Program-made: the position numbers and the translations under genes
Part shown: in pieces, positions 18,069-27,220 of the stretch
How the letters are laid out: each line of letters begins with the position of its first letter
Position numbering within the stretch: position 1 is the stretch's first letter
Notes under the pieces: model-generated
Database searches by the model: none
What the model saw: the letters and a program-made list of their open reading frames with translations, nothing else
Told to the model about the DNA's origin: nothing
NCBI GenBank assembly: GCA_020558355.1
Contig: JAJCKG010000006.1
Span: 62,001-126,000, forward strand
Reading direction: 5' to 3'
Origin: a bacterium 210820-DFI.6.37
Lineage (GTDB): Bacteria > Bacillota > Clostridia > Peptostreptococcales > Anaerovoracaceae
DNA length: 64,000 nt

Positions 18069-19778
18069 TTACAATTCCATATCATAGGACTTTTTCTTAG
18101 CTCTTGCAGGCTGATTTCGCCGCATTTCCTGTTCTCGCTGATATTTAAGTTCCCATGCACGATGGGAGAAAACATCAGGATCTTCCACATTAAGATAATC
18201 CACCTCATTGGCGGCAATATCACGGCGGTGATAGTCATAATACTTACCAAAAGTACCTTTGAGCTGCTCGATCAGCTTATCCCGGAAAGCAGGACGTATC
18301 TGGATTCTGGTGTCCAGCAATTCTGTATACTGTTCAGGTTCAGGACGAAATTTTTCTTCCCGGAAAGCGGCGGCATCTTTTTCAAGCTGTTTTTTGAGCG
18401 AGATGTCCTGAGAATCCAGGATATCAAGATTGTTATTCATCTGGTCGTATTTCTTGGATAGATTCGTCATATCTTTATCGGTAGAGCATTCTGCCTGGAA
18501 GATTAGCTGCTCTTTCCTTGATTTCAGTTCTTCGATTTCTTCGGTAATAGTGATAAGCTGCTGATTCAATTTTATATGCTGGATGGGATTCAAAATACTG
18601 GTTTTCTCTTTTTTCACATTCAGTTCTTTCCGTTCTGTAACTTTAGTTTTGAGTTTCTTTTTAACGGTGTTGTATTTATTCAGTATTGGATTAAAATGAT
18701 TCATCCAGTCATGGATCACTTCTTTTTGCATCTCATTGTGGAGCAGATGATATTGTGTAAAAATCATGTGATTTCGGATTGCTTCCAATGTTTCTGCAAT
18801 TATTGGAATAGACTTTTCTACAGCTTCAGCCAGTTTTGCTACTTTTGCTTTTAATTCTCGGAGCATTTTGTTATCCGCACGAATCTGACGGTTGATTTCA
18901 CAGCGGTCTGCTATCATGCCTTTCTTTTCCATATTTTGGGCAATGTAGCCTTCATGGATGGTTGGCTGTTCGGTGATTCCCTGATTTGCAAAGCTGCGGT
19001 GATCAATGGTGGCATTTATCTGATTACGTGCAAGCATTTTATTTACGGCATCTGCCCAGTTTGCTCTCCAGATATGGAGTTGTTCATCACTGTTCCATTG
19101 TTCGGAAATAGGATTCTGTCTGCCATATCGGCTGCTCTTAGGATGTTTATCAATCCGTTCATATCCTTTTTCCTGTGCGGCAGAGGAAGTCAGATATTCT
19201 TTCTTTTTCCCAACTTTATAGCAATATTGCTTTTCCCATCCCTGTTTCTGAGCAGTTTTAAATTCAGAAGCAGTAAATCCTTTTTCTTCTCCATCTTTGA
19301 TACAGAGATATTCTTTTTCTGTTTTATACTGCCATGTTCCATTTTCATTTAGTGGTCGGACAGTAAGAAGAATGTGTGCGTGGGGATTGTGACCATCTGT
19401 ATCGTGAATGGCAAAATCGGCACACATCCCCATATCTACAAAATTCTTTTTAATAAAATCCTGAAGAAGAGAAATATTGCTGTCTTTATCCAACTCAACA
19501 GGGAGTGCGACAACAAATTCTCTTGCCAGTCGGCTGTCTTTGGTCTTTTCGGTTTCTTCCACAGCGTTCCAGAGTTGTTCCCGGTCAATCCATTTGGATG
19601 GAGCAATTGGAGGAAGCATCACTTCCTGATAGATTAGCCCATGCTTTCTGGTATAGTCATGCTGGATACCATCATAATCATTGTACATCCGGCTACAACT
19701 CATATAAGCAGAAGCAGCAACAGCAGACCGACCGGAACCACGGCTGACGACTTTGGCTTGCATATGATAAATTGCCAT
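18069..19778 (-). CDS. mobA: MobA/MobL family relaxase (MOB-Q type)
   Basis: 569 aa from ATG 19778, preceded by AAGGAGG 8 nt upstream. The N-terminal nuclease domain has MAIYHMQAKVVSRGSGRSAVAASAY, the usual opening with the catalytic region SAVAASAY, and the histidine metal motif HDTDGHNPHAHILLT. The C-terminal 300 residues are long, charged, mostly helical segments. It would nick oriT and lead the single strand into a helper conjugation channel. The putative oriT lies 80-120 bp before the gene, and a small basic partner gene is just upstream. Confidence 0.92.
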   Translation of the reverse strand: MAIYHMQAKVVSRGSGRSAVAASAYMSCSRMYNDYDGIQHDYTRKHGLIYQEVMLPPIAPSKWIDREQLWNAVEETEKTKDSRLAREFVVALPVELDKDSNISLLQDFIKKNFVDMGMCADFAIHDTDGHNPHAHILLTVRPLNENGTWQYKTEKEYLCIKDGEEKGFTASEFKTAQKQGWEKQYCYKVGKKKEYLTSSAAQEKGYERIDKHPKSSRYGRQNPISEQWNSDEQLHIWRANWADAVNKMLARNQINATIDHRSFANQGITEQPTIHEGYIAQNMEKKGMIADRCEINRQIRADNKMLRELKAKVAKLAEAVEKSIPIIAETLEAIRNHMIFTQYHLLHNEMQKEVIHDWMNHFNPILNKYNTVKKKLKTKVTERKELNVKKEKTSILNPIQHIKLNQQLITITEEIEELKSRKEQLIFQAECSTDKDMTNLSKKYDQMNNNLDILDSQDISLKKQLEKDAAAFREEKFRPEPEQYTELLDTRIQIRPAFRDKLIEQLKGTFGKYYDYHRRDIAANEVDYLNVEDPDVFSHRAWELKYQREQEMRRNQPARAKKKSYDMEL

Positions 19779-19842
19779 ATCTGGCACCTCCTTTCGATGT
19801 TGCCTGCAACAGCGGATAAAGCCCTCGGCAGAGCGCACGAGC

Positions 19843-19899
19843 CCCGAAGGGGATACCACTGCCTGATTTATCAGGTGGTGAGTAAGTGCGCCCTTCGGG
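19843..19899 (+). other. oriT: Putative oriT, IncQ/RSF1010-like
   Basis: An 11-bp hairpin with a 2-nt loop (19857-19867 / 19870-19880, two G-T pairs) is followed 2 nt later by TAAGTGCGCCCT (19883-19894), the sequence known around the nick of IncQ-type oriT regions served by MOB-Q relaxases. An outer CCCGAAGGG/CCCTTCGGG pair (19843-19851, 19891-19899) brackets it. It sits directly before the relaxase gene. Confidence 0.75.
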
Positions 19900-19915
19900 A
19901 GTAGAACTTGTGTGT

Positions 19916-20137
19916 TTATAGTCCTCTTAGCCGAATTATAAGTTCCCGTTTTAGGGTATCTAAATCCATTTCTTTAATATGTGGAGCAATGCTTTCAAGA
20001 ATCGCCCCTTCTTGAATCAATCTGCGTGTTCTGGCATTACGTTCCTTTTTACGGTTTCTTGCTTCGATTTCTTCCAGTCTGTGTTTTGCTTGCAAAAGTA
20101 CTTTTTCTTCTGGTGTCATAATTCTTTTATTTGCCAT
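19916..20137 (-). CDS. Small basic mobilization accessory protein (MobC/DUF3847-like)
   Basis: 73 aa from the ATG at 20137. Composition and pattern (TPEEKVLLQAKHRLEEIEARNRKKERNARTRRLIQEGAILES) match small coiled-coil proteins that sit beside MobA/MobL relaxases. It probably helps relaxosome assembly at the adjacent oriT. Its ribosome-binding region is a 23-nt copy (20131-20153) of that of mobA (19772-19794), so the two are likely translated at matched rates. Confidence 0.65.
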   Translation of the reverse strand: MANKRIMTPEEKVLLQAKHRLEEIEARNRKKERNARTRRLIQEGAILESIAPHIKEMDLDTLKRELIIRLRGL

Positions 20138-20156
20138 ATCTGGCACCTCCTTTTTA

Positions 20157-20274
20157 TGCCCGTATCCGGGCACTTTAGTTTTAAAATCTTGTGGTTTGGT
20201 ACTATAGTTTTAGATAACTGACAGTGGCAGGTCTCCGGTGATAAATAAGAAAAGAAAGTAGTACTACTGTCAGT
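20157..20274 (-). other. Leader with inverted repeats upstream of the mobilization genes
   Basis: TGCCCG/CGGGCA hairpin (20157-20172) and a 9-bp inverted repeat ACTGACAGT (20217-20225) / ACTGTCAGT (20266-20274). They lie in the gap between the dnaC-like gene and the mob genes and could be an operator, a terminator or part of the replication origin. Confidence 0.4.
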
Positions 20275-20306
20275 GAAAAATAGTTATTGTGCGCTACTGT
20301 TTTGTT

Positions 20307-21164
20307 TCAACTCTGGTTTGAAGTGTGGTTATCCAACAGGATTTTTTTCGCTTCTTTTAAATTAGCTGTTGCATTGTCCTGACGGATATTCCGGTTATTG
20401 ATACGGATGGGAACACATCTCTCCAAAATACGGTCATAAATTCGTTTGTGTGCGATATCAGCGGCGTTATTCAGCTCTGATAAAGTGAGATTGGTCGTTA
20501 TGATCAGGGGTTTTTTACTGCGGTAACGACTGTCAATCACATTGAATACCTGTTCCAGTGCAAAGTCAGAGTTTCGCTCAATTCCGAGGTCGTCAATAAT
20601 CAGAAGACTGTAGCGGTTTAAGCTGTTGATGAACTGGTTTCTGTCTTCAAAATGCATCCCGGTAAGTGTATTCAGAATCCGGGAAAAGTTGGTCATCAAT
20701 ACAGGGACGCCTTTTTCCAGAAGGGCATTGGCAATGCAGCCTGCAAAGAAAGATTTTCCAGTACCGACATCGCCCCAGATGAGAAGTCCGGAAGCGTTTG
20801 CTTTCATCTCTTCCCAGTTACTTACATAATTGTGTGCCAGTTTCATTTCCGGATTGATGCCGTTATCTTTGGCAAAGGTGTAGTCATAGAGTGCTTTGTC
20901 CTGTAAGCCGCTGGTTTTGAGATGCTCTATTTCCATTTGCTTTTCATGAAGTTTTCTCTGGGCGTCTTCCTGTTCAAAGATCTCCTGCTGGCACTTACAG
21001 CGGATGGAAGGAATAAGAACCTTTCCTTGTAATTCATGTCTGCACTGCCTTGGCGTCTTGCATTTGGAACAGTAAATCAGGTGGTTTGTTTCGTTAAAAT
21101 ATTCATCAGACTGAAGTTCTCTGCTTGGTGTTATGGATGTTGGTTTTTCTGTAAATTTTGTCAT
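20307..21164 (-). CDS. DnaC/IstB-like helicase loader ATPase
   Basis: 285 aa. An N-terminal cysteine cluster (CSKCKTPRQCRHELQ... CKCQQEIFEQE) precedes an AAA+ domain with Walker A GDVGTGKSFFAGC near residue 133, Walker B LLIIDDLGIERNS and sensor TTNLTLSEL. Proteins of this type load the replicative helicase onto an origin opened by a plasmid or ICE initiator. The start overlaps the stop of the RepA-like gene by 4 nt, so the two form one replication unit. Confidence 0.88.
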   Translation of the reverse strand: MTKFTEKPTSITPSRELQSDEYFNETNHLIYCSKCKTPRQCRHELQGKVLIPSIRCKCQQEIFEQEDAQRKLHEKQMEIEHLKTSGLQDKALYDYTFAKDNGINPEMKLAHNYVSNWEEMKANASGLLIWGDVGTGKSFFAGCIANALLEKGVPVLMTNFSRILNTLTGMHFEDRNQFINSLNRYSLLIIDDLGIERNSDFALEQVFNVIDSRYRSKKPLIITTNLTLSELNNAADIAHKRIYDRILERCVPIRINNRNIRQDNATANLKEAKKILLDNHTSNQS

Positions 21165-21877
21165 AATGTCTCGTATTCCTCACTTTCATAATTTCGTTGC
21201 CGGGAAGTGGGATGATCCTGTCTTGCCCAGTTGATGATGGTAGCTGCATGGTTTTGGTATTGCTTTCCGGTAGAAGCCATATAACCGGATAAGCGTTCCA
21301 TATAATCCTGCCAGTCAGGTATTGTCTGCCGGATATCTTCCAGCTCCTTCTCTGACAGAAAAACATTCTGAAATTTTCCATAGGGTGAGCGTGACTCTTT
21401 GCTCCCTCTTATTGTTAGATTCTTTTTATTTCTCTCTTTCTTATTACCAGACAGTTTTCTGTCTGTATCAGGGAAAGAATCCTGTCTGTCAATAGGAAAG
21501 TTTTCTGTCTGTCTTAGGGAAAGAAATCTGTCTGTATAGCTGATGGTTTCTTTCGGGATTTTTACATAAATCCGATTAGGGTGTCCGGGTCCCTGCCGTT
21601 TTCGGAAGATAAGCTCTTGTTTTTCCAGTACTGCCAGAGCAGTTTTCACCGTCATCTGGCTTTTGTGGAGAACTTCTGCCAGTGCTTCAATCGTAAAGTA
21701 AATGAACACATGACCATTTGTATCTGACCAGCCCTCATTTTTCTGGGAAAGCCTTGCACGGTCGAGCAGGATCATATAAAGCATTTTGGCAGTTTCATTT
21801 ATTTCCATGTCCAGAAGAAAACGGGGAAACATCATATAAGATGGCAGGCTTGTGTCTGCTGTCAGAAAGTCCGTCAT
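21161..21877 (-). CDS. repA: RepA_N-type replication initiator
   Basis: 238 aa from ATG 21877 (GGAGG 7 nt upstream; an in-frame GTG at 21895 is less suitable). The N-terminal winged-helix domain LPSYMMFPRFLLDMEINETAKMLYMILLDRA is typical of RepA_N initiators of Gram-positive plasmids and Tn1549-like elements. The middle third is a polar, low-complexity linker, and a DnaD-like C-terminal part follows. It would bind iterons and start replication of the excised circle. Confidence 0.85.
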   Translation of the reverse strand: MTDFLTADTSLPSYMMFPRFLLDMEINETAKMLYMILLDRARLSQKNEGWSDTNGHVFIYFTIEALAEVLHKSQMTVKTALAVLEKQELIFRKRQGPGHPNRIYVKIPKETISYTDRFLSLRQTENFPIDRQDSFPDTDRKLSGNKKERNKKNLTIRGSKESRSPYGKFQNVFLSEKELEDIRQTIPDWQDYMERLSGYMASTGKQYQNHAATIINWARQDHPTSRQRNYESEEYETL

Positions 21878-21901
21878 GTGTTCACCTCCAATCACAATGG
21901 T

Positions 21902-22285
21902 TTATTCTCCAAGAAAATCCCAGTCTATATCACGATCCGGCTGTTCTTTTTCAGGAGCTGGAAAGGGCACCCTGATGGGGGATTCCCTTTCCAACATGCC
22001 TGCAGTCAGCCCGGACAGAAAAATCGGCAATGACTGTTTCAGGCTGTGTTCCACTGCTTCTACAATCTGTTTCACAAAAAGTTCTTCCCGTTCCCTTGTT
22101 TCCAGATAGGGATCAGCCTGAGTGCGGTAGTAGCGGTCAAAATAATCGACCAGTGCAAGGGAGATTACCTGGCTGTAAGATTTAAAATTTTGTCTGTCCA
22201 TCGTCTGTAAATATTCCCAGGCTCTCCGCTGCTGGTCTTTGTCCAGATTAAATCGCAGGTTTGTGTTGCGGATATGGTTCTGCAT
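21902..22285 (-). CDS. parR: ParR-like centromere-binding adaptor
   Basis: 127 aa, starting with LRFNLDKDQQRRAWEYLQTMDRQNFKSYSQVISLALVDYF, a ribbon-helix-helix-like N-terminus. The acidic C-terminal tail (PDRDIDWDFLGE) could contact the ParM filament. It lies 3 bp downstream of the actin-like gene, the standard type II partition order. Confidence 0.75.
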   Translation of the reverse strand: MQNHIRNTNLRFNLDKDQQRRAWEYLQTMDRQNFKSYSQVISLALVDYFDRYYRTQADPYLETREREELFVKQIVEAVEHSLKQSLPIFLSGLTAGMLERESPIRVPFPAPEKEQPDRDIDWDFLGE

Positions 22286-22288
22286 GGC

Positions 22289-23206
22289 TTATCCCCTCCT
22301 TTTCAGGCTCATATAAGCCAGAGATTCATAACCTTTGGCAGTGGCACAGATATCATCAAGGATGGTAACTCGTGCTTTGTCATACGTTCCAAAGTTACGG
22401 ATCAGGCATCCACCGCCTCCGACCACATACAGGCGCATCAGGTCAGGATTGTATTCATATTTGCGGAGTGTGGCAAAAATATCTGTGACATACTGTCTGG
22501 CAACAGCAGTAATACAATCCAGATAAGGCGCTGAAATGTCAGCGGTTCCAAAACGTAGAATCTGCTCTACGGTGGATTCCTCAATCTTTACTCCGAATTT
22601 GTCCAGAACAGCGTTTTTAGCGGCAATCATACATTGGTTTACGCCGAACTTTTCTGTCCAGCACTGGCTTTCCTGAGCTTTCTTATTGTTGATATATAGA
22701 ATATTCATGGTTCCGTTTCCGATATCTGCAAGAAGATTGGTTCCCTTGAAATCTCCAAGCCGGTTTACAATAGCCGGATATCCCTGCGGGTAAAGGCTGC
22801 ATCCCACAAAGCGGATATGATACTCTTTGCTGTTAAATCGGTAATGGACTTCAGGATTCTGGAGCAGATAGGAACGGAAATCTTCCCTCTGGTTTCTGAT
22901 CCATGTCAGAGGAAGCCCGGCGGCCAGATGAACGTCTGCTTCACGGATAGAAAAGACATTCAGTTCCCTTGCAACTGCCATCAATGTCAGAAGATAATAT
23001 TCTTCGTCCATAGCCTTATCAGGGATAAATTCTTTGTGCCCTTCGCCAATCCGGTAGTAGATGCCGTTATATTCCAGAATATTTCCGGTGAAGATTGGTT
23101 CTGTTTCGTAGGCTTTGATTCCGGTTGGTGTGACGGTGTTTGCTGTTTTCATGTTGCCGTAGCCATGATCTACAGCAATGATTTTTGTGTTTCTGAGTTC
23201 TCGCAT
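22289..23206 (-). CDS. parM: ParM/StbA-like plasmid segregation actin
   Basis: 305 aa from ATG 23206 (GGAGG 9 nt upstream). Actin-fold motifs: phosphate 1 AVDHGYGNMKTA, phosphate 2 LLADIGNGTMNILYI, adenosine loop LYVVGGGGCLIRNFG. With ParR it would push sister copies apart while the element is circular. First gene of the par-rep run on the minus strand; the A+T-rich stretch 23,207-23,495 holds its promoter region and that of the divergent regulator. Confidence 0.88.
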   Translation of the reverse strand: MRELRNTKIIAVDHGYGNMKTANTVTPTGIKAYETEPIFTGNILEYNGIYYRIGEGHKEFIPDKAMDEEYYLLTLMAVARELNVFSIREADVHLAAGLPLTWIRNQREDFRSYLLQNPEVHYRFNSKEYHIRFVGCSLYPQGYPAIVNRLGDFKGTNLLADIGNGTMNILYINNKKAQESQCWTEKFGVNQCMIAAKNAVLDKFGVKIEESTVEQILRFGTADISAPYLDCITAVARQYVTDIFATLRKYEYNPDLMRLYVVGGGGCLIRNFGTYDKARVTILDDICATAKGYESLAYMSLKRRG

Positions 23207-23386
23207 AAAAAATACCTCCATTTTCGTATTGATTGATTCAGCAGGCTGTACCGATGTGATACTGCTTTGCTGTGAGATAAGCATACGAAAATTGGAAGGG
23301 AAAGACATTGAAGGGAAATTGAGCTGGAATTGAGAAAAAAGCAGATAATGAAAATATTTTTCAATTTAGTTATGTAACTATTTTTA

Positions 23387-23415
23387 TTGAGTGTATTAAA
23401 ATGAAATGCTATAAT
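23387..23415 (+). promoter_or_regulatory. Promoter of the two-component genes
   Basis: TTGAGT (23387-23392), 17 nt, TATAAT (23410-23415), 80 nt before the response regulator. Confidence 0.75.
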
Positions 23416-23495
23416 ATGGAAAAATGCTTTATTATGAAAAAACAGATGTTGCATGTACCAAGAAATAATAATGCTTAATTAGGCAGGAGAGAAAA

Positions 23496-24179
23496 ATGTA
23501 CCATATTTATGTAGTAGATGATGATTTGACGGTTCAAAGAGAATTGAAGGTATTGCTTGAAAATCAAGGATATAGGACAACAATTGCCCAAAAGTTTACG
23601 TCTATTCCAGAAGAAATAGAAGATGTTAAACCAGATTTGATTCTATTAGATATTTCGTTACCGTCTGTAGATGGGATTATGTTGTGTGCACAAATACGTA
23701 TGTTATCAGAGGTTCCTATTATTTTTGTCACTTCACAAAATTCATCGGCAGCTGAATTAGAATGTATGTTGAGTGGAGGAGATGATTTTATTGAGAAACC
23801 ATATCGACCGGCAGTGCTATTGGCCCATATTTCAGCAGTACTGAGAAGGACTACAAAAAGAAGTGAGAATATACTTTCGTTTGAGGATTTAGAGTTGGAT
23901 GTAGTCGCTGCGAAGTTGAAACATTACCAGAATGTAGTGGAGTTATCAAAAAATGAATTGCATATTCTACGTTATTTCTTTGAGCATAAAGGCGAAGTTG
24001 TATCAAGGGAGGATTTGATGAATGATTTGTGGGATAATGAGAGTTTTGTTGATGATAATACATTAAGTGTGAATATTAAAAGAATTAGAAATAAACTAGA
24101 AAGTATTGGGGTATATAATGTAATACAAACAAAGAGAGGAATGGGGTATATTTTACAGGAAAAAACAAAATTGAAATGA
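23496..24179 (+). CDS. Response regulator, OmpR family, BceR-like
   Basis: 227 aa. Receiver domain with acidic pocket DDD near residue 9 and phospho-acceptor Asp in LILLDISLPSVDG near 52, Thr in FVTSQNSS and Lys in EKPYRP. The C-terminal winged helix (LSKNELHILRYFFEHKGEVVSREDLMNDLW ... TKRGMGYIL) binds DNA. Next to an intramembrane-sensing kinase and a BceB-like permease, and with a matching operator at 25,247, it is most likely the controller of the peptide operon. Confidence 0.9.
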   Translation: MYHIYVVDDDLTVQRELKVLLENQGYRTTIAQKFTSIPEEIEDVKPDLILLDISLPSVDGIMLCAQIRMLSEVPIIFVTSQNSSAAELECMLSGGDDFIEKPYRPAVLLAHISAVLRRTTKRSENILSFEDLELDVVAAKLKHYQNVVELSKNELHILRYFFEHKGEVVSREDLMNDLWDNESFVDDNTLSVNIKRIRNKLESIGVYNVIQTKRGMGYILQEKTKLK

Positions 24180-24224
24180 CAAATTTTGGGAAATTTAAAG
24201 ATAAAAAAATTAAAATAAGGATGG

Positions 24225-25244
24225 ATGAAAATGATGAGATTTAAAGATTATTTTCTAAACAAGATTACTGAAATACTGGGTACATTTTTTGTACTTTTTA
24301 TTATGCTGGAGTTTTTATATATTATTGGAAATACTTTCAGTGTGATATTTTTGATAGGAATAGTTGTTACAGGTATGACAATGATGAAATATTTGATGGA
24401 TTGGTATAGAAAAAAAAGATACTTTGACATAATTGAAAAGCGGGTAAAAGATCTGAATGAACCTTGGTTAATTGCAGAACTTTTACCCGTTTCTTATCAA
24501 ATAGAGGATCGGATATATCAAGAATTATTAAGAAAAATCGGAAGTAGTGCGATTGAAGAAATACATAAAATGGAAGATGAACAGAAAGAATATGAGGATT
24601 ATATAGAACAATGGATTCATGAGGTGAAAACACCAATCACTTCTATACACTTAATGTTAGAAAATAGAATTCAAAATAATTTAGAATTAAAAAGAGATTT
24701 GAATATAGAACTTAGTAGGATTGAAAATGATATAGATCGTGCTTTATATTATGCTAGATCTGAACAGATATATAAGGATTATCTGATACAGAAATTAAAT
24801 ATTTGGAAGGTTCTTTCGAGGGCAGTTAATAAAAATCGTACTGTTGTGATGAACAGTTCCGTAGCAGTAGAGTTAAAATGCGATAAGGATATATATGTTT
24901 ATGGCGATGAAAAATGGCTTGTTTTCATGATTACACAAGTATTGCTGAACGCAATTAAATATAAAAAAGAAAAAGATGCCAAAATAATTATGAGTGTAAA
25001 AAGAGAGAATGGCAAAATACTTTTAAAAATATTAGATAATGGTAAAGGGATAAAAAAAGAAGAGTTGCCAAGAATTTTTGATAAGGGGTTTACTGGAAGT
25101 AATGGAAGAGAAAATGAAAAGTCTACGGGTATGGGATTGTATCTAGTCTATAAACTATGTAAAAAGTTGGATATAGATATTAAAGCAGAGTCTATTTATG
25201 GAGAATTTACAGCTATTAAATTTACTTTCAATATAGTCAGATAA
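24225..25244 (+). CDS. Intramembrane-sensing histidine kinase, BceS-like
   Basis: 339 aa. Two closely spaced N-terminal spans (about 13-33 and 38-58) with almost no outside loop, so it cannot sense a ligand by itself. The H-box YIEQWIHEVKTPITSI is the BceS-type form. Catalytic motifs: N-box VLLNAIKYKKEKD, G1 LDNGKGIKKEEL, G2 GMGLYLVYKL. Such kinases take their signal from a BceAB-type transporter during peptide transport; that permease gene is next. Start could also be ATG 24231. Confidence 0.9.
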   Translation: MKMMRFKDYFLNKITEILGTFFVLFIMLEFLYIIGNTFSVIFLIGIVVTGMTMMKYLMDWYRKKRYFDIIEKRVKDLNEPWLIAELLPVSYQIEDRIYQELLRKIGSSAIEEIHKMEDEQKEYEDYIEQWIHEVKTPITSIHLMLENRIQNNLELKRDLNIELSRIENDIDRALYYARSEQIYKDYLIQKLNIWKVLSRAVNKNRTVVMNSSVAVELKCDKDIYVYGDEKWLVFMITQVLLNAIKYKKEKDAKIIMSVKRENGKILLKILDNGKGIKKEELPRIFDKGFTGSNGRENEKSTGMGLYLVYKLCKKLDIDIKAESIYGEFTAIKFTFNIVR

Positions 25245-25246
25245 AG

Positions 25247-25310
25247 TGACAAAAATGTAAGATTGAGGTAAGAAAAATCAATAGGACTTTCATTATGTTA
25301 CTGATATAAT
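25247..25310 (+). promoter_or_regulatory. BceR-type operator and extended -10 promoter
   Basis: TGACA-N4-TGTAA (25247-25260) is an exact match to the inverted repeat known for BceR-like regulators. An extended -10 TG-A-TATAAT (25302-25310) lies about 45 nt downstream with no good -35, as expected for an activated promoter. It drives the permease and, by close gene spacing, the radical SAM and peptide genes. Confidence 0.75.
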
Positions 25311-25351
25311 GATGCTGTCAACAAAGATAGGATAAAAGAAGAAGGGTGAAT

Positions 25352-27217
25352 ATGTTAAGTTTAACTGGATTAACATACCGTAATGTTAAGGAAAACATAG
25401 CAAGAGAACCAGTATATTTTTTTACTATGATATTAATAGAGGCTTTGATGTTTGCGTTTGATTCAATGCTTTTTTCAAAGGACGTTCAGCAAATATGTGA
25501 ACAAAGTTTTGTTATGGATGTTTTAATCGGATTTGTAACAATTTTTATTGTTGCTGTAATGATTTGGCTGATTTTTTATATGATGCGTCAGTCGTTTAAA
25601 TATCGTAGCAAAGAAATGTCTCTTTATATGCTGTTTGGACTTAAACAAAAAGAAATATTTAAAAATTACACAAAAGAAACAATATTAATGGCTCTTATAG
25701 CATTTGTTTTGGGAGTAGCAGCGGGAGAATTACTGAAACAATTTTTAATGGTTATTTTTTATCGAATGTTTCGACTGGATTATGTAATTGAAATGAATTT
25801 TTATTTTCAAGCAGTTATATTGACTGCTCTAATATATTTCTTTTGTTACGGAATTGCATTGGTCAAAATACGGAAAAAATTTTTAAATTCAACTATCTGC
25901 CAGCTTTGTGAATTAGAAAAAATCACCGAGAGAAAAGAAGAAATAAAAGCACATGTAACAAGAAAGTGGATTTTGTCTGGAAATCGTTTGTTTATCTGGA
26001 AATCGGTAGAGGCAGAAATAAAATCTATAAAAAGAGTGATTTTTTTTGTAGCCTTCCTTTTGATGATTTCAATAATTGGTAGTTCAATTGCCATGATGTA
26101 TACAGATTATGAAAATAAGCAAATTGATGCAGAATACCCTTATGATTTTATGATATATCATGAGAATCCGAATTTGGATTTCCAGAAGGAAAAAGATATA
26201 TTAAGTGATTCTGTTGGAATGCAGATGTATCATGAATATGTTATTTATGAAAATCAAAGTAGTTATATGAATGAGTGGTTATATACCAACTTAAAATTTT
26301 TCGGCAATGAACTTACAAATAAGGAAGGGGAATTTGATGAAAATAAATTGAAAATGGAAGAAGATTTTGATGTTTATTATAAATATGATACTTATATAAA
26401 ACTAAGCGATTATAATTATTTATTGAAAATGATCGGCGAAAAAGAGATTACATTGAATAAAGATGAATATGTGCTTCAAATCAAGCGGAGGCTGGAACCT
26501 GAATTGTCGGATGCTATTCGCAATAGAGTAATTACATGTGAAAACCATAAATTACATTGTAAAAAGATATGTACTGTTGATTTTGAACAAAATGGACATA
26601 ATGGAGCAGATTACATTTTAGTTCTTCCAGATGAAATTGTTGATAATATGACTCCATATTATTCTGTAATGGCAGCTACAACAAAAAGACCTGTAACTGA
26701 GGATATTACTGAAAAATTAGATGATTATGGTGGAAATTTTCATTATGGAAGCAATCATAGTATCTTGTATACAAGCCCGGTATTGGCAAAAAAAGAGGTA
26801 GAAATAACCTTAAAATCTACAGTTACAGCAGTGTTATTTCCTTTTGCTTATGTTAGCCTTGTATTCCTCTGTGTTACTATCTCACTTTTAGCTGCACATT
26901 TGATGAGTACAACAAAAGAAAGTAAAAAACGTTATGAACTGCTGATGAAAATTGGAATGACTCAAAAGGAGATTGATATTATTATTCATAAGCAATTAGC
27001 GATAGATTACTTAATTCCTTTGGTAATTTCGATTGTTCCGGGATGGCTTATATCAGTAAAAATAAGTACTCAGTTTATACTTGATACAGGATTACGTACA
27101 TCATTCGGGCGTTATATTTGGCTGTCTCTTTTGTGGATACTTACGGTATATATTGTTTATTTTATAATAACAGATATATTTTTCAGAAGAAATATAAATT
27201 ATGGAAAGGAAAGATAA
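25352..27217 (+). CDS. BceB-like ABC transporter permease (FtsX fold)
   Basis: 621 aa from ATG 25352 (AAGAAGG site). About 10 spans: one near 20-40, a group to about 270, a large extracellular domain of about 200 residues (about 270-490, FMIYHENPNLDF... to SILYTSP), and four C-terminal spans. This is the layout of BceB/VraG permeases, which strip antimicrobial peptides from their membrane targets and signal to the partner kinase. The matching ATPase is not adjacent but lies at the end of the cluster (30908). Very A+T-rich codons. Confidence 0.88.
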   Translation: MLSLTGLTYRNVKENIAREPVYFFTMILIEALMFAFDSMLFSKDVQQICEQSFVMDVLIGFVTIFIVAVMIWLIFYMMRQSFKYRSKEMSLYMLFGLKQKEIFKNYTKETILMALIAFVLGVAAGELLKQFLMVIFYRMFRLDYVIEMNFYFQAVILTALIYFFCYGIALVKIRKKFLNSTICQLCELEKITERKEEIKAHVTRKWILSGNRLFIWKSVEAEIKSIKRVIFFVAFLLMISIIGSSIAMMYTDYENKQIDAEYPYDFMIYHENPNLDFQKEKDILSDSVGMQMYHEYVIYENQSSYMNEWLYTNLKFFGNELTNKEGEFDENKLKMEEDFDVYYKYDTYIKLSDYNYLLKMIGEKEITLNKDEYVLQIKRRLEPELSDAIRNRVITCENHKLHCKKICTVDFEQNGHNGADYILVLPDEIVDNMTPYYSVMAATTKRPVTEDITEKLDDYGGNFHYGSNHSILYTSPVLAKKEVEITLKSTVTAVLFPFAYVSLVFLCVTISLLAAHLMSTTKESKKRYELLMKIGMTQKEIDIIIHKQLAIDYLIPLVISIVPGWLISVKISTQFILDTGLRTSFGRYIWLSLLWILTVYIVYFIITDIFFRRNINYGKER

Positions 27218-27220
27218 ATT

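Noticed and set aside
17946..19904. Several Phe/Ile-rich open frames opposite the relaxase gene
   Set aside because: They are antisense shadows of an A+T-rich gene, without ribosome sites.
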